In this document: piece after piece, positions 8,170 through 16,798 of the stretch
How the letters are laid out: each line of letters starts with the position of its first letter
How positions within the stretch are numbered: the first letter of the stretch is position 1
DNA from: Bacteroidales bacterium
GTDB lineage: Bacteria > Bacteroidota > Bacteroidia > Bacteroidales > UBA932
Direction of reading: 5' to 3'
Assembly: GCA_023227835.1 (NCBI GenBank)
Contig: JALOCI010000037.1
Location: forward strand, 1-28,617
DNA: 28,617 nucleotides
Made by a program: the position numbers and the translations under genes
Notes under the pieces: model-generated
Seen by the model: the letters and a program-made list of their open reading frames with translations, nothing else
What the model was told of the DNA's origin: nothing
The model's database searches: none

Positions 8170-11100
8170 TTAAAATTTCAAATTAAGCCCTAAAGTGTAT
8201 AATCTGTATGACGGAAGACCTCCCCAGTAAATTCCGTCCATGCCTGCCTTTTGCGGGTCATAACCGGAAAATTTACTTATGGTAAACAGGTTTGTGGCAT
8301 TTAGATTAATCTTGACACCCTTTAGCACATATTTCTTTGTCTTAAAATCGATATTATATGCGATGTTCAGATTCTGAAGCTTCAGATAAGAGCCATCCTC
8401 AACCCAGAAATCAGAGAAACGGTATTCGTAACGGGATTCTCTAAGGCTGGGATACTCGTTATTCGGATTGTCAGGTGTCCACCTTAGAGGCATTGTCTTA
8501 GGAGTACCGAATTTCTGAGTGTTTATAATATCATTTCCGTATGAACCGTTAAAGAAAAGTTCTGCTTCAAAGTTTTTCCATGACAGGTTAAGGGTCAAAC
8601 TGGCAAGAAAGTCAGGATTAGGGTCTCCGATTACTGTCTTGTCACCATCGTCAAATACTCCGCTATTGTCAAAATCGACATATTTTATCTCTCCGGCTTT
8701 AGCCATATCCCCTGACAATCCTGCTTCAAGTCCTTCCGCAAGGCTCTGGACAATACCGTCGGTCTTGAAACCGTAAAAAACATTGACAGGTTTTCCTATG
8801 GCAAGAATGTTCACACCTGATTCACGGAATACGGATGGAACTGATCCCCAGTATTGATATGCCATGTTGTCTTTAGGGTCAACATTGAATCCCACACTTG
8901 TGACATCCCCCAGACTATGAAGTTTGTTTCTGTTTAATGTGAAGATTGCTGTGGCAGAAATCTTGAAATCTTTACTTCTCTTTATATCTCCGCCGAGTGT
9001 GATTTCAAAACCCTTGTTCAGCACTGTCCCGCCATTGATTTTCTTACGGTCGAATGCCGATGATGGAGGAAGATAGCCGTCTCTGAGGAGATTGTCTGTT
9101 CGTTTATTATATATATCGAAAGTAAGCCTTATTCTATTATCCAGCATTCCGAGGTCAACACCAAAATTTGTCTGGGTAGTTGTCTCCCATCGAAGTGACG
9201 GGGCTCCCAATCCTTCGAACAATCTTATTCTGCCGTTAGGACCTGTCCATGCGGCTACAAATCCTTGTCCGATTGCGTTTGTCCACTCATTGTCATAATA
9301 GTAGAGCTGTTGTCCGTATCTAGGCAGTGTCTGGTAAGCCGAGATGCCCTGATTACCTGATGTACCGTAGCTGAGACGGAATTTTAACTCATCAAAAAGT
9401 TGCATGTTCTTTATGAAATCTTCATTGTGGGCTTTCCAGCTTACAGCTCCTGAAGGGAAGAATGCATATTTATTGTCTGCACCGAATTTAGAGGAGCCGT
9501 CCATACGAGCTGTGACTGTAAAGAGATATTTATCCATAAGGGAGTAATTGGCCCTGAACATAGTAGAGACAAGTTCTGATTCAGAGAGGCTGTTGGATAC
9601 CCTCATTTTCTCTGCCTTGCCTGAACCTAGATTCTCATTGCCGAGAGCAGAGTCTATAAAATCTTCCGAGGTAAGTGCAGAACTACGGCCTGTTGCATAT
9701 TCGTATGAATAACCGGCCATTGCGTTGATGTTGTGTATCTCTCCGAATGTCTTGTTGAATGTCAGATATGCATCAATTGCTGCATTCTGGCCGTTCCAGT
9801 TTGAAATCTTTCCGTATCCGTTCCTGAGATTTCCCTCTGAAGTATACTTGGCAGGCTGGAAATAGTCATTTATGGAGTTTCCGTATTTATAACTTGCCTG
9901 TGCTGTAAATTTCAGCCAATCTGTTATTTCGCTCTCAACTCCAAGCATTGTGATGCTGTCGAATCCGTTGGAGTAGTTATAACTGTTGTCCGATACGGCT
10001 ATAGGATGAGAATAGTCAACACTGTTGAGCATATAATATGAGCCGTCTTCGTTGAAAGCAGGGAAAATAGGATTCCTAAGCCACAGAGAGTTGTTGTATC
10101 TGTAATCTCTCGACAGAATCTCGCTGAATTTGACGGTTATACTGTTGTTTATCTTGTGCTGTAATGAAAAGTTGATGTTCCCTTTTTTGTAATCGTCCCT
10201 GATTGATTTGCCTTGTTCATATAGGTATGAGACTCCAAGGTTATACTGGGTCTTTGCGTTAGACCCGCTGATGCTTACATTCATATCGTTAGTGACAGGT
10301 ACGGACCTGTACACAAGATCTTCCCAATTTGTATTATAGGGCCAGGCACCTGATGAGATGTCTCCCAAAGATGGGTAGTAAATTCCGGATGCATCAGTTT
10401 TGCCTATGTATCTTGGATTGAGGCCGGCATTTATTGAAGATTCATTGCTCAGCTGTGCCATGAGAAGCAGGTTGTGCCAGCGGTCAAGTTTGGAAGCAAG
10501 CTGGTTGAACGTTGTCTGGTTACTCACCGAGACACGTGTTGTCCCCTCTGCTGCTTTCTTGGTTGTAACTATAATTACACCGTTTGCTCCCCTGGAGCCG
10601 TATATGGCTGAAGCGGAAGCATCTTTAAGGATATCTATTCTTTCAATCTCGTCAGGGGATATCTGCTTCAGACCTCCTGCACTTCCTAACGGGAATCCGT
10701 CAACTACCAGAAGTGGAGAGTTGTCAGAGTAGATAGAACTTCCTCCTCTGATTCTAATTGTTGCACCACCACCGGGAGATGTATCTGTTGAGACCTGAAC
10801 GCCGGCCACCCTTCCTTGCAATGTTTTTTCAAACGAAGGAACAGGCTGGCGGTTAACAATGTCTGATTTAACGGAGGCGACAGATCCGGTGAGGTCGGAT
10901 TTCTTTATGCTACCATATCCCAGGACTACTACCTGGTTTAACAGAGAGGCCTCCTCCTTTAGAATAAAGTTGATTGAGGCTGAGCTGGATACAACTACTT
11001 TTTCAACGGTGTAGCCGAGTGACTGGCAAACAAGTGTCTGCCCTTTGGCCGCGCTGATGGTATAATTGCCATTTGCATCAGTATTGACACCGGTAGTGGT

Positions 11101-11238
11101 TCCTTGTACGAAAACATATGCACCGACGATAGGTTCTCCCTTTTCGTCTTTAATGCTTCCGTTTACCTTTATATTCTGAGCAATTGCCGAGACGCTCATC
11201 AATAAAAGCAAACACAGACTTAAGCTGAATTTTGTCAT
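8170..11238 (-). CDS. susC: SusC/RagA-family TonB-dependent outer-membrane transporter
   Basis: This 1022-residue protein begins with a signal peptide (MTKFSLSLCLLLLMSVSAIAQ). A carboxypeptidase-regulatory-like domain follows at about residues 24-100 (VNGSIKDEKGEPIVGAYVFV), then the SusC TonB-box/plug signature VVVLGYGSIKKSDLTGSV. The plug has ALQGRVAG-type sequence (TLQGRVAGVQVST), IRIRGGSSIYSDNSPLLVVDGFPLG and YGSRGANGVIIVTTKK. A long beta-barrel region ends in LGLNLKF with the terminal Phe typical of outer-membrane barrels. It imports oligosaccharides into the periplasm with energy from TonB. There is no N-terminal STN domain, so anti-sigma signalling is not expected, which agrees with the AraC regulator nearby. 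A 210-bp regulatory gap precedes it. Confidence 0.96.
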   Translation of the reverse strand: MTKFSLSLCLLLLMSVSAIAQNIKVNGSIKDEKGEPIVGAYVFVQGTTTGVNTDANGNYTISAAKGQTLVCQSLGYTVEKVVVSSSASINFILKEEASLLNQVVVLGYGSIKKSDLTGSVASVKSDIVNRQPVPSFEKTLQGRVAGVQVSTDTSPGGGATIRIRGGSSIYSDNSPLLVVDGFPLGSAGGLKQISPDEIERIDILKDASASAIYGSRGANGVIIVTTKKAAEGTTRVSVSNQTTFNQLASKLDRWHNLLLMAQLSNESSINAGLNPRYIGKTDASGIYYPSLGDISSGAWPYNTNWEDLVYRSVPVTNDMNVSISGSNAKTQYNLGVSYLYEQGKSIRDDYKKGNINFSLQHKINNSITVKFSEILSRDYRYNNSLWLRNPIFPAFNEDGSYYMLNSVDYSHPIAVSDNSYNYSNGFDSITMLGVESEITDWLKFTAQASYKYGNSINDYFQPAKYTSEGNLRNGYGKISNWNGQNAAIDAYLTFNKTFGEIHNINAMAGYSYEYATGRSSALTSEDFIDSALGNENLGSGKAEKMRVSNSLSESELVSTMFRANYSLMDKYLFTVTARMDGSSKFGADNKYAFFPSGAVSWKAHNEDFIKNMQLFDELKFRLSYGTSGNQGISAYQTLPRYGQQLYYYDNEWTNAIGQGFVAAWTGPNGRIRLFEGLGAPSLRWETTTQTNFGVDLGMLDNRIRLTFDIYNKRTDNLLRDGYLPPSSAFDRKKINGGTVLNKGFEITLGGDIKRSKDFKISATAIFTLNRNKLHSLGDVTSVGFNVDPKDNMAYQYWGSVPSVFRESGVNILAIGKPVNVFYGFKTDGIVQSLAEGLEAGLSGDMAKAGEIKYVDFDNSGVFDDGDKTVIGDPNPDFLASLTLNLSWKNFEAELFFNGSYGNDIINTQKFGTPKTMPLRWTPDNPNNEYPSLRESRYEYRFSDFWVEDGSYLKLQNLNIAYNIDFKTKKYVLKGVKINLNATNLFTISKFSGYDPQKAGMDGIYWGGLPSYRLYTLGLNLKF

Positions 11239-11448
11239 TGTTCAAGTGTTTAGTTAAATGTTTGTCATAATAGTGTAAAGTTATCCCCTCACATGTTAAT
11301 TTATTTTATATATTCTGTTAATATTTGATAATATTTTGAAAAGAATAGAGAATAAGTATGTAAACAACAGAAAAACAGGCAAATAGAATTGTGTAAAAAT
11401 GTGCTATAAACTTGTATTATTTTGAACATATTTATCCGGGTATAGTGC
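11239..11448. promoter_or_regulatory. Intergenic regulatory region between GH26 gene and susC
   Basis: This AT-rich 210-bp gap holds no gene. On the minus strand it contains the candidate regulator site and promoter described separately (11380-11426). A partial second copy of the site is at 11323-11340 (TATTTTGAA end identical, about 13 of 18 positions). Another possible -7 box, TAACTTTA, is at 11276-11283, close to the susC start. No terminator was seen after the GH26 gene. Confidence 0.5.
11380..11426 (-). promoter_or_regulatory. Putative AraC-type operator plus susC promoter
   Basis: On the minus strand the element TTCAAAATAATACAAGTT (11426-11409) is followed after 21 nt by TCTATTTG (11387-11380), seven of eight matches to the Bacteroidota -7 box TAnnTTTG. 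The same element is repeated at the other head of the PUL (14242-14259) with 16 of 18 identities and nearly the same spacing. The site would cover the -33 region, as expected for an activator touching RNA polymerase. Predicted transcription would give susC a leader of about 130 nt. Confidence 0.5.
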
Positions 11449-12618
11449 TTAATTAATGCTGATATTATCAGGCATTGAGTACATGTCGGGTATATCTTTT
11501 TCAAATAACAGGGATTTCCTTGAATGTACATTTATAAAGTCAGAGGCTGACGCATCTCCCTGATAAGGGCCGTATGCATGAGTGGTGCTCTCGTTTCTCC
11601 ACATTACCACCATTGAGCAGTATGTCTCTTTTACCGGATACTCTATCTGTGTTGACCAATAATCGGCGGATCTTCCAGAAGGTATGCCTGTTTCGGTTAC
11701 GCCGGCCGGTTTTTTCAGTCGGAATGAGAGCTGGGTAAGAGCTGCAAGATTGCTCTTGAAGGCGTTGGTATTTGTTCCGTGGTAGCAATCCATTCCTATA
11801 AAATCAACATAATTGTCACCCGGCCATCTGAACTGAAGTCTCTCCGGCGTTGCTGTACCGTAGTTGGTATCCATTTGAGGAGAGATGGCGTAAATAAGGT
11901 TGTGAACCTGCCGGGTGTCTCTGAGATATGTTACAATCAGCCTCCACAGATCTATAAATTCCTGGTCTGTGGTCGCAGAGCTTCCCCACCAGCTCCATGA
12001 CTGAGTGTGCTCATGCAGTGGCCGAAAAATAACAGGGATGAGCTCTCCTTTGTCGTCTTTAAGACTTGTCATGAAAATGGCAACTTTATCAAGCCACACT
12101 TTGTACTTTATATTGATCTCACTCCCGTTATTCAGAATTTTGTCCACAGCCTTGCTGTTGTCCCACGCGTTACCTCCTGTGACAGGATTCCACTGGTGCC
12201 AACAAATCATAGTTACGCCACCTCTGGCATGGCACTCCTTTATTAAAACTCTCAGTTTGTCAAAGGGGATTCTTGTTCCGTTTTCTGTGCTATCTCTCTC
12301 TATTCCGGCAATATCAACGCTCAGGACGGCCGGATTGTCGCCGCAAAGAGTTTTTACGTCGCTCTTTCCTTCTATGTCTCTCCATCCCACACCATAAGCA
12401 GAGTAATCATGATGCCCGAACATCGGGGCAATTTTTTGTGTCATCCATAAATTGGCATAAAGGGCTTTTGTCGCTTCAGTTGCATTTTTGTCAACAATGG
12501 ATAGAGTCGTTTTTGCCGGTTCTGGCTTAGGATTATCTTTTTTATCGCAGGATGTTATTGATAAAGTGAGAAGTGACAAAGAGAAAAGCGATATCCAATA
12601 TGTCTGTGTTTTTTTCAT
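11449..12618 (-). CDS. GH26 endo-beta-1,4-mannanase lipoprotein
   Basis: The 389-residue protein carries a lipoprotein signal (lipobox SITSC, Cys24) and a short linker rich in Pro and Lys. It then forms a single GH26 catalytic domain: FGHHDYSAYGVGWR, VLSVDIAG, GVTMICWHQWNPVTGG, the acid/base motif FRPLHEHT (Glu203), WWGSSATTDQEF, VDFIGMDCYH, and the nucleophile motif VTETG (Glu309). GH26 enzymes of this type cut beta-1,4-mannan or glucomannan, and this is the strongest substrate marker in the locus. A Cys-anchored enzyme placed before susCD could act at the cell surface or in the periplasm. It starts 10 nt after the upstream glycosidase stop. All catalytic residues are present and the length is normal for a single-domain enzyme. 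Confidence 0.93.
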   Translation of the reverse strand: MKKTQTYWISLFSLSLLTLSITSCDKKDNPKPEPAKTTLSIVDKNATEATKALYANLWMTQKIAPMFGHHDYSAYGVGWRDIEGKSDVKTLCGDNPAVLSVDIAGIERDSTENGTRIPFDKLRVLIKECHARGGVTMICWHQWNPVTGGNAWDNSKAVDKILNNGSEINIKYKVWLDKVAIFMTSLKDDKGELIPVIFRPLHEHTQSWSWWGSSATTDQEFIDLWRLIVTYLRDTRQVHNLIYAISPQMDTNYGTATPERLQFRWPGDNYVDFIGMDCYHGTNTNAFKSNLAALTQLSFRLKKPAGVTETGIPSGRSADYWSTQIEYPVKETYCSMVVMWRNESTTHAYGPYQGDASASDFINVHSRKSLLFEKDIPDMYSMPDNISIN

Positions 12619-12628
12619 GTGGAGTGAA

Positions 12629-14095
12629 TTATAGTTCGGTTAACACTAAAAGAGATTCTGCCTCTATTTCTGTCCTGAACACTTTTTCCGCTTCAATTCC
12701 GCTTCTTTCAGGTTCTAGTGAGTATCTCTCATTACCTGTGTTTCTTTTATAGGTATATATACTGGCATTCTTTATGGATTTGGGTAAAACAATGCGTAAA
12801 TCCTTCGATTCTGCAGAAAGGTTGAGCAATGCAACGGTGATTTTCTCATCCTTAATTGAAGCCACTGCTTTTAAATTCTTGGCTGTAATTTCTTCCAGTG
12901 AAAGGATGTCGCTTCCCGCGGGAAAGTATTTACACATTAGAGACCATGCATAATACCACGGGCGGATATTCTCTTCCTCTTTCATGTTCCATACCTTGCC
13001 GCCTAATATGTTCCACATGCCCCATATTTTAAGATTCTTCGGTTCTCCCGTGTCCCCGACGCTGTGTGAGTCGTCCAGCATCCATACTGCTACTCCTGAC
13101 CCGCCGTTATTCATCACCTCCATCGCGAGCAAAGCCATATCCAGTCCGTATTCGAAATCATATACTCGCATGTTGCAATCGGCTCCCTCTTTGTTTTGAA
13201 TGAGTGGCGTGTTTTTTAATTTTTCAAGGTGCGATTTGTTTTCCAGAGAGTCCTCCGTTCTGCCCGGTTTGTATCCGGCTTCGCCGAGTATGAGTCTCTT
13301 TCCTTTTGGTACTCTCTGCGCAACTTCTCTGAACATTTTGGCGAACTCTCCGCTTCTGACTTGTTTGTACCCAGGGTAAGCATGAATCTCATATATTCCT
13401 ACAAGGGAATCAATCTCTGCGGTTCTGGAAATCCAGGCGGAGTTGTCCATTTCATACTTTGGATTTTTATAACCAAGAACAATGTCCGGTGCTGCAAATC
13501 TGATATGTGACACTAGTGCGGGATAGCACCTGATTTCGTTGTTGAACATCTCCACTACTTCCCGGTACATTTGATAGTCTCCGTCATATACAGACCAGTT
13601 GCCGTCAGGCTCATTTGTGGGTATGAAATACCTGATGCAGGTGAATCCGCAATCTGCAACCAGATAATTCAGATATTCAACTGACATTTTTATCCATCTT
13701 AGGTCATTTTTTAGCCCGGATGCAGGGGGATTGAACTCCCCGTACATTACTGTAATATTGTTCTTCTGGCAATACTCGAGTACTCTTTTAAGAGATTCAA
13801 TGTTGTTTTCCCGGTTAAAGGATCCGCTATTTTTGTCATAATACCTGAATTGGCTGTTTATCATGCACCTGACAACTGACATTCCCATTTTGTCGGTTCT
13901 TTTGAATATGGTTTCCCACATCTGATTCGTCAAAGGGGAATTCCAGGAGACAGCTTCGCAATAGGGGTCCCATTCCGCACCGTTTCCTACAATGTCCGGA
14001 TTTGATATTCCGGGACAGATTGTAATTGTCGTTTCTGAGGTTGTGCAAGAAGAAAGTCCGGCTATTAGCAGCAGGTTTAAGAGTAGGCGTTTCAT
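12629..14095 (-). CDS. Clan GH-A glycoside hydrolase lipoprotein (GH5/GH30/GH39-like)
   Basis: The 488-residue protein has a short lipoprotein signal (MKRLLLNLLLIAGLSSC, Cys17). The main domain is a TIM barrel of clan GH-A. The acid/base motif is FIPTNEPDGNW (Glu162), preceded by ITVMYGEFNPP, and the nucleophile motif is RLILGEAGY (Glu272), preceded by IYEIHAYPG. A late AVWMLDDS segment adds an active-site Trp. From about residue 385 there is a small beta-sandwich domain (VASIKDEKITVALLNLSAES) like those at the C-terminus of GH30, GH39 and GH51 enzymes. I cannot assign the family with confidence. The first position in the PUL and the GH26 partner suggest an endo- or exo-acting beta-mannan or glucomannan enzyme. 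It is probably the first gene of the operon. Confidence 0.85.
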   Translation of the reverse strand: MKRLLLNLLLIAGLSSCTTSETTITICPGISNPDIVGNGAEWDPYCEAVSWNSPLTNQMWETIFKRTDKMGMSVVRCMINSQFRYYDKNSGSFNRENNIESLKRVLEYCQKNNITVMYGEFNPPASGLKNDLRWIKMSVEYLNYLVADCGFTCIRYFIPTNEPDGNWSVYDGDYQMYREVVEMFNNEIRCYPALVSHIRFAAPDIVLGYKNPKYEMDNSAWISRTAEIDSLVGIYEIHAYPGYKQVRSGEFAKMFREVAQRVPKGKRLILGEAGYKPGRTEDSLENKSHLEKLKNTPLIQNKEGADCNMRVYDFEYGLDMALLAMEVMNNGGSGVAVWMLDDSHSVGDTGEPKNLKIWGMWNILGGKVWNMKEEENIRPWYYAWSLMCKYFPAGSDILSLEEITAKNLKAVASIKDEKITVALLNLSAESKDLRIVLPKSIKNASIYTYKRNTGNERYSLEPERSGIEAEKVFRTEIEAESLLVLTEL

Positions 14096-14138
14096 GTTAA
14101 AGTTTGATAATTCTTATAATGTAAAATTAAACCAATGA

Positions 14139-14155
14139 TTCAATTATTAATTGAA
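14139..14155. repeat. Perfect 17-bp palindrome upstream of the PUL
   Basis: TTCAATTA, a central T, then TAATTGAA: two 8-bp arms with perfect inverted symmetry, 43 bp upstream of the first PUL gene. The half-site TTCAATT recurs at 14260-14266, next to the -33 box of the regulator gene. It could be an operator or, if transcribed, a weak leader hairpin. In AT-rich DNA such a palindrome can also arise by chance. Confidence 0.35.
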
Positions 14156-14213
14156 CTTTTATGTTTATTATTGACGGAAAATTGATAAAAATATGTTGAT
14201 GGATTGTAAATGG

Positions 14214-14259
14214 CAGATAAACAATGTTATATAAATATACCAACTTGTACTATTTTGAG
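14214..14259 (-). promoter_or_regulatory. Putative AraC-type operator plus PUL head promoter
   Basis: On the minus strand CTCAAAATAGTACAAGTT (14259-14242) is followed after 20 nt by TTTATCTG (14221-14214) and then CC. This matches the arrangement before susC: 16 of 18 identical operator positions, 21-nt spacing, then TCTATTTG and CC. The -7-like box is weak (six of eight matches), which fits a promoter that needs an activator. The leader to the glycosidase start would be about 110 nt. A closer alternative -7 box, TAATTTTA, exists at 14122-14129. Confidence 0.5.
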
Positions 14260-14265
14260 TTCAAT

Positions 14266-14299
14266 TTTGCAGTGAATATGCTAAAATTTATTACTTTTG
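14266..14299 (+). promoter_or_regulatory. Promoter of the AraC-type regulator gene
   Basis: A -33 TTTG (14266-14269) and a perfect TAnnTTTG -7 box, TACTTTTG (14292-14299), are 22 nt apart. The predicted transcript starts about 10 nt before the ATG at 14316. The shared 18-bp element (14242-14259) ends 6 nt upstream of the -33 box, so autoregulation is plausible. Confidence 0.6.
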
Positions 14300-14315
14300 T
14301 GCCAAAACTACTCAA

Positions 14316-15185
14316 ATGTCCAAGATTCATTCAGAGATAACCAACCTAAATACGGAGGATCTCTTTCTGCTGGCAAATCATAAACCGGCCAAATTCGATT
14401 ACCCGATCCACTTTCATTCGGATTATGAGATTAACCTTGTGATGAATATCAGCGGTAAAAGAATAGTCGGTGATTCAGTAGAGAATTTTCAGGCGGATGA
14501 TCTGGTCTTGATAGGCAGTAACTTGCCACATGCATGGAAAGCCCCTTTTGACAAAAAGAACCACATTATTAATATAAAGTTTCAGGCGGAGATGCTTGAT
14601 TCGTGGTTATTGGGCAAAAGACTTTTTCTTCCTGTTAAGGAGATGCTGGAACGTTCATCGCGAGGCATTCTGTTTTCTCCGGAAACAGTTTCAGTGATGA
14701 AGGAGAGGTTGCTCAAACTGAGCCATTCTCAGGGATTCTCCTCTGCGCTGGATTTCCTGTCTGTTTTATATGATATGGCTACATCGCAAAAGCAGAGGAT
14801 ACTTGCAAGTACAAATTACAGCTCTCTCTCTATTGTGAAGACCTCTCAAAGCAGGAGAATAAACACTATATGCCAGTATATCAATCAAAATTATCATAAA
14901 GAGATAACTCTCAAAGAGATAGGGGAACTCGTGAATATGTCGGAGTCCGCAATCAGCCATTTCTTCAAAAAGAGAACAGGGCGCAGCTTTATTACATATA
15001 TGAATGATGTACGGATTGGAAACGCTTCAAGATTATTGGAGGAGACAACAAGGAGCATATCTGATATAGCATACTCCTGCGGTTTTAATAACCTTTCCAA
15101 TTTCAATCATACTTTCAAAAAATACAGAAACCAAACGCCCCGGGAATACCGGAACGATATACAGAATACAGTTCAGAAGTTTTAA
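14316..15185 (+). CDS. AraC/XylS-family transcriptional regulator with cupin sensor domain
   Basis: The 289-residue protein has an N-terminal cupin-like sensor region at about residues 20-100 (FDYPIHFHSDYEINLVMNISGKRIVGD, DDLVLIGSNLPHAW). The C-terminal AraC double helix-turn-helix is at about residues 185-280: LKEIGELVNMSESAISHFFKKRTGRSFITYMNDVRI, then SISDIAYSCGFNNLSNFNHTFKKYRNQTPREYR. No signal peptide or membrane segment is present, so it senses a cytoplasmic ligand such as mannose, mannobiose or mannosylglucose (inferred). This differs from the hybrid two-component systems that often run Bacteroides PULs. It is divergent from the PUL and shares the 220-bp gap with its head promoter. It ends 10 nt from the convergent YbjQ gene. 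Confidence 0.92.
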   Translation: MSKIHSEITNLNTEDLFLLANHKPAKFDYPIHFHSDYEINLVMNISGKRIVGDSVENFQADDLVLIGSNLPHAWKAPFDKKNHIINIKFQAEMLDSWLLGKRLFLPVKEMLERSSRGILFSPETVSVMKERLLKLSHSQGFSSALDFLSVLYDMATSQKQRILASTNYSSLSIVKTSQSRRINTICQYINQNYHKEITLKEIGELVNMSESAISHFFKKRTGRSFITYMNDVRIGNASRLLEETTRSISDIAYSCGFNNLSNFNHTFKKYRNQTPREYRNDIQNTVQKF

Positions 15186-15195
15186 GCGGAAAGGG

Positions 15196-15510
15196 CTATC
15201 TTATCTTAACAGCAGTTCCGGCAGCAGTAACCATAAGCATTGAAGAGCCTATGGTCTCATAATCGAGGTCAATCCCTATAACGGCATTTGCTCCAAGAGC
15301 AATAGCCTGATTTGACATCTCTTTTAGCGCCTCGTCCTTTGCCTCTTTAAGCACTCTTTCGTAAGAGCCTGCCCTTCCGCCGACAATATCGGTAATGCCG
15401 GCGAAAAAGTCTTTGACAATGTTTGCTCCTATTATAGTTTCACCTGAAACAAGACCGTAATACTGATCTATTTCGCGACCCTGAACTGTTGATGTAGTTG
15501 TGAGTAACAT
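15196..15510 (-). CDS. YbjQ/UPF0145 family protein
   Basis: A 104-residue protein that matches the YbjQ (DUF74) family: an N-terminal YYGLVSGETIIGANIVKDFFAGITDIVGGRAGSYE segment, a helix EAKDEALKEMSNQAIALGANAVIGIDLDYE and the end MLMVTAAGTAVKI. The family forms small homo-oligomeric (pentameric) proteins; its biochemical role is not established. It starts 11 nt after the pepT stop, so it is probably the last gene of the pepT transcript. No signal peptide is visible. The gene is complete and of normal family length. Confidence 0.88.
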   Translation of the reverse strand: MLLTTTSTVQGREIDQYYGLVSGETIIGANIVKDFFAGITDIVGGRAGSYERVLKEAKDEALKEMSNQAIALGANAVIGIDLDYETIGSSMLMVTAAGTAVKIR

Positions 15511-15521
15511 GATTTTATTTT

Positions 15522-16757
15522 TTAATTTGCTTTTGCATAAAGTGATACAAGGTTCAGTATGACCTCCACGGCTTTTTCCATACTCTTTACAGGTACATAT
15601 TCAAGCTTTCCGTGAAAGTTGTGGCCGCCTGCGAAAATGTTAGGGCAAGGAAGGCCCATAAAAGAGAGCCGGGCCCCGTCAGTGCCACCACGTATCGGTT
15701 TAACATCTGCTGTAATTCCTGCCATTTTCATAGCCTCAATGGCCTTTTCAATAATATGATAATGAGGCTCAACCATCTCCTTCATGTTGTAATACTGATC
15801 CTTGAGCTCAAGTCTGAAGCGGTCGTTGCCGTATTTCACATTCATAAAATTTGTGCATTCCTGTATGAGCTTCTTCTTGGATTCGAACCTTGTCTTGTCG
15901 TGATCTCTTATGATATATTGAATCATTGACTCTTCAACAGTCCCGCTCATATGAACTATGTGGAAGAACCCCTCGTAATCCTGAGTCAGTTCGGGTCTCT
16001 GTTCTACCGGAAGCATTGCATTAAACTCTGTTGCAAGTAATATGGCATTGATCATCTTGTTCCTGGCGTATCCCGGATGGATGTTTCTTCCCTGGATAAA
16101 GATCTTTGCTGATGCAGCATTGAAATTTTCATATTCCAGTTCGCCGATTTTGCCGCCGTCCATTGTGTACGCATAATCTGCACCAAAGCGAGAGACATCA
16201 AATTTGTCCACTCCCCGTCCAATCTCCTCATCTGGTGTAAATCCTATTTTAATCTCTCCATGCCTGAATTCAGGATGAGTAATAATGTATTCGGCTGCTG
16301 CCATAATCTCAGCCACTCCTGCTTTGTCATCGGCACCCAAAAGAGTGTTCCCGTCAGTTGTTATTATTGTTTCTCCTTTGTATTCGGATAACTCTGGAAA
16401 ATCTGCGGGAGATATAACAAGGTTCTTCTCTTTGTTAATAACAATCTCCCCGCCGTCATAATTGTGGAAGAACTGAGGTTTTATCTCTTTTCCGGAAGCA
16501 TCAGGAGATGTGTCAACATGTGCTATGAACCCAAGTTTTGGCCCCTGCTCTCCATTTCCCAGATTGGAGGGTATTGTGGCCATTACATAGCCGTATTCAT
16601 CAAGAGAAACATCTTTTATTCCCATTTTTTCGAGCTCGTTGACAAGCACCTTCATGAACTCGGTCTGCTCTTTTGTGCTGGGTTGGGTTTCAGAGTCCGG
16701 ATCTGAGGAGGTTTCTACTGATATGTAACGTATAAATTTATCAATTACGGATTCCAT
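15522..16757 (-). CDS. pepT: Peptidase T (tripeptide aminopeptidase, M20B)
   Basis: The 411-residue protein has the M20 di-zinc signature in order: GFIAHVDTSPD (His80, catalytic Asp82), LLGADDKAG (metal Asp144), FTPDEEIGRGVD (catalytic Glu177, metal Glu178), YTMDGG, and the late IRGGTDGARLSFMGLPCPNIFAGGHNFHG with the last metal His. All ligands are present and the length is that of full PepT. It removes the N-terminal residue from tripeptides in the cytoplasm. Its neighbour upstream is a peptide transporter of the OPT family, so uptake and cleavage of short peptides are likely linked. A possible promoter lies 42 nt upstream of its start. Confidence 0.95.
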   Translation of the reverse strand: MESVIDKFIRYISVETSSDPDSETQPSTKEQTEFMKVLVNELEKMGIKDVSLDEYGYVMATIPSNLGNGEQGPKLGFIAHVDTSPDASGKEIKPQFFHNYDGGEIVINKEKNLVISPADFPELSEYKGETIITTDGNTLLGADDKAGVAEIMAAAEYIITHPEFRHGEIKIGFTPDEEIGRGVDKFDVSRFGADYAYTMDGGKIGELEYENFNAASAKIFIQGRNIHPGYARNKMINAILLATEFNAMLPVEQRPELTQDYEGFFHIVHMSGTVEESMIQYIIRDHDKTRFESKKKLIQECTNFMNVKYGNDRFRLELKDQYYNMKEMVEPHYHIIEKAIEAMKMAGITADVKPIRGGTDGARLSFMGLPCPNIFAGGHNFHGKLEYVPVKSMEKAVEVILNLVSLYAKAN

Positions 16758-16798
16758 TTTATTTATTTCTAAAGTTTATTTCTGTTATTAAAAACGTA

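Noticed and set aside
14122..14129. Minus-strand TAATTTTA as PUL head promoter
   Set aside because: Seven of eight matches and a good distance to the start, but such A/T words are frequent in this AT-rich gap and the shared layout with the susC region is lacking. Kept only as an alternative.
14303..14310. Minus-strand TAGTTTTG, a perfect TAnnTTTG match near the AraC gene start
   Set aside because: It has no -33 partner at a suitable distance and would give a 200-nt leader; the operator-linked box at 14214-14221 explains the PUL promoter better.
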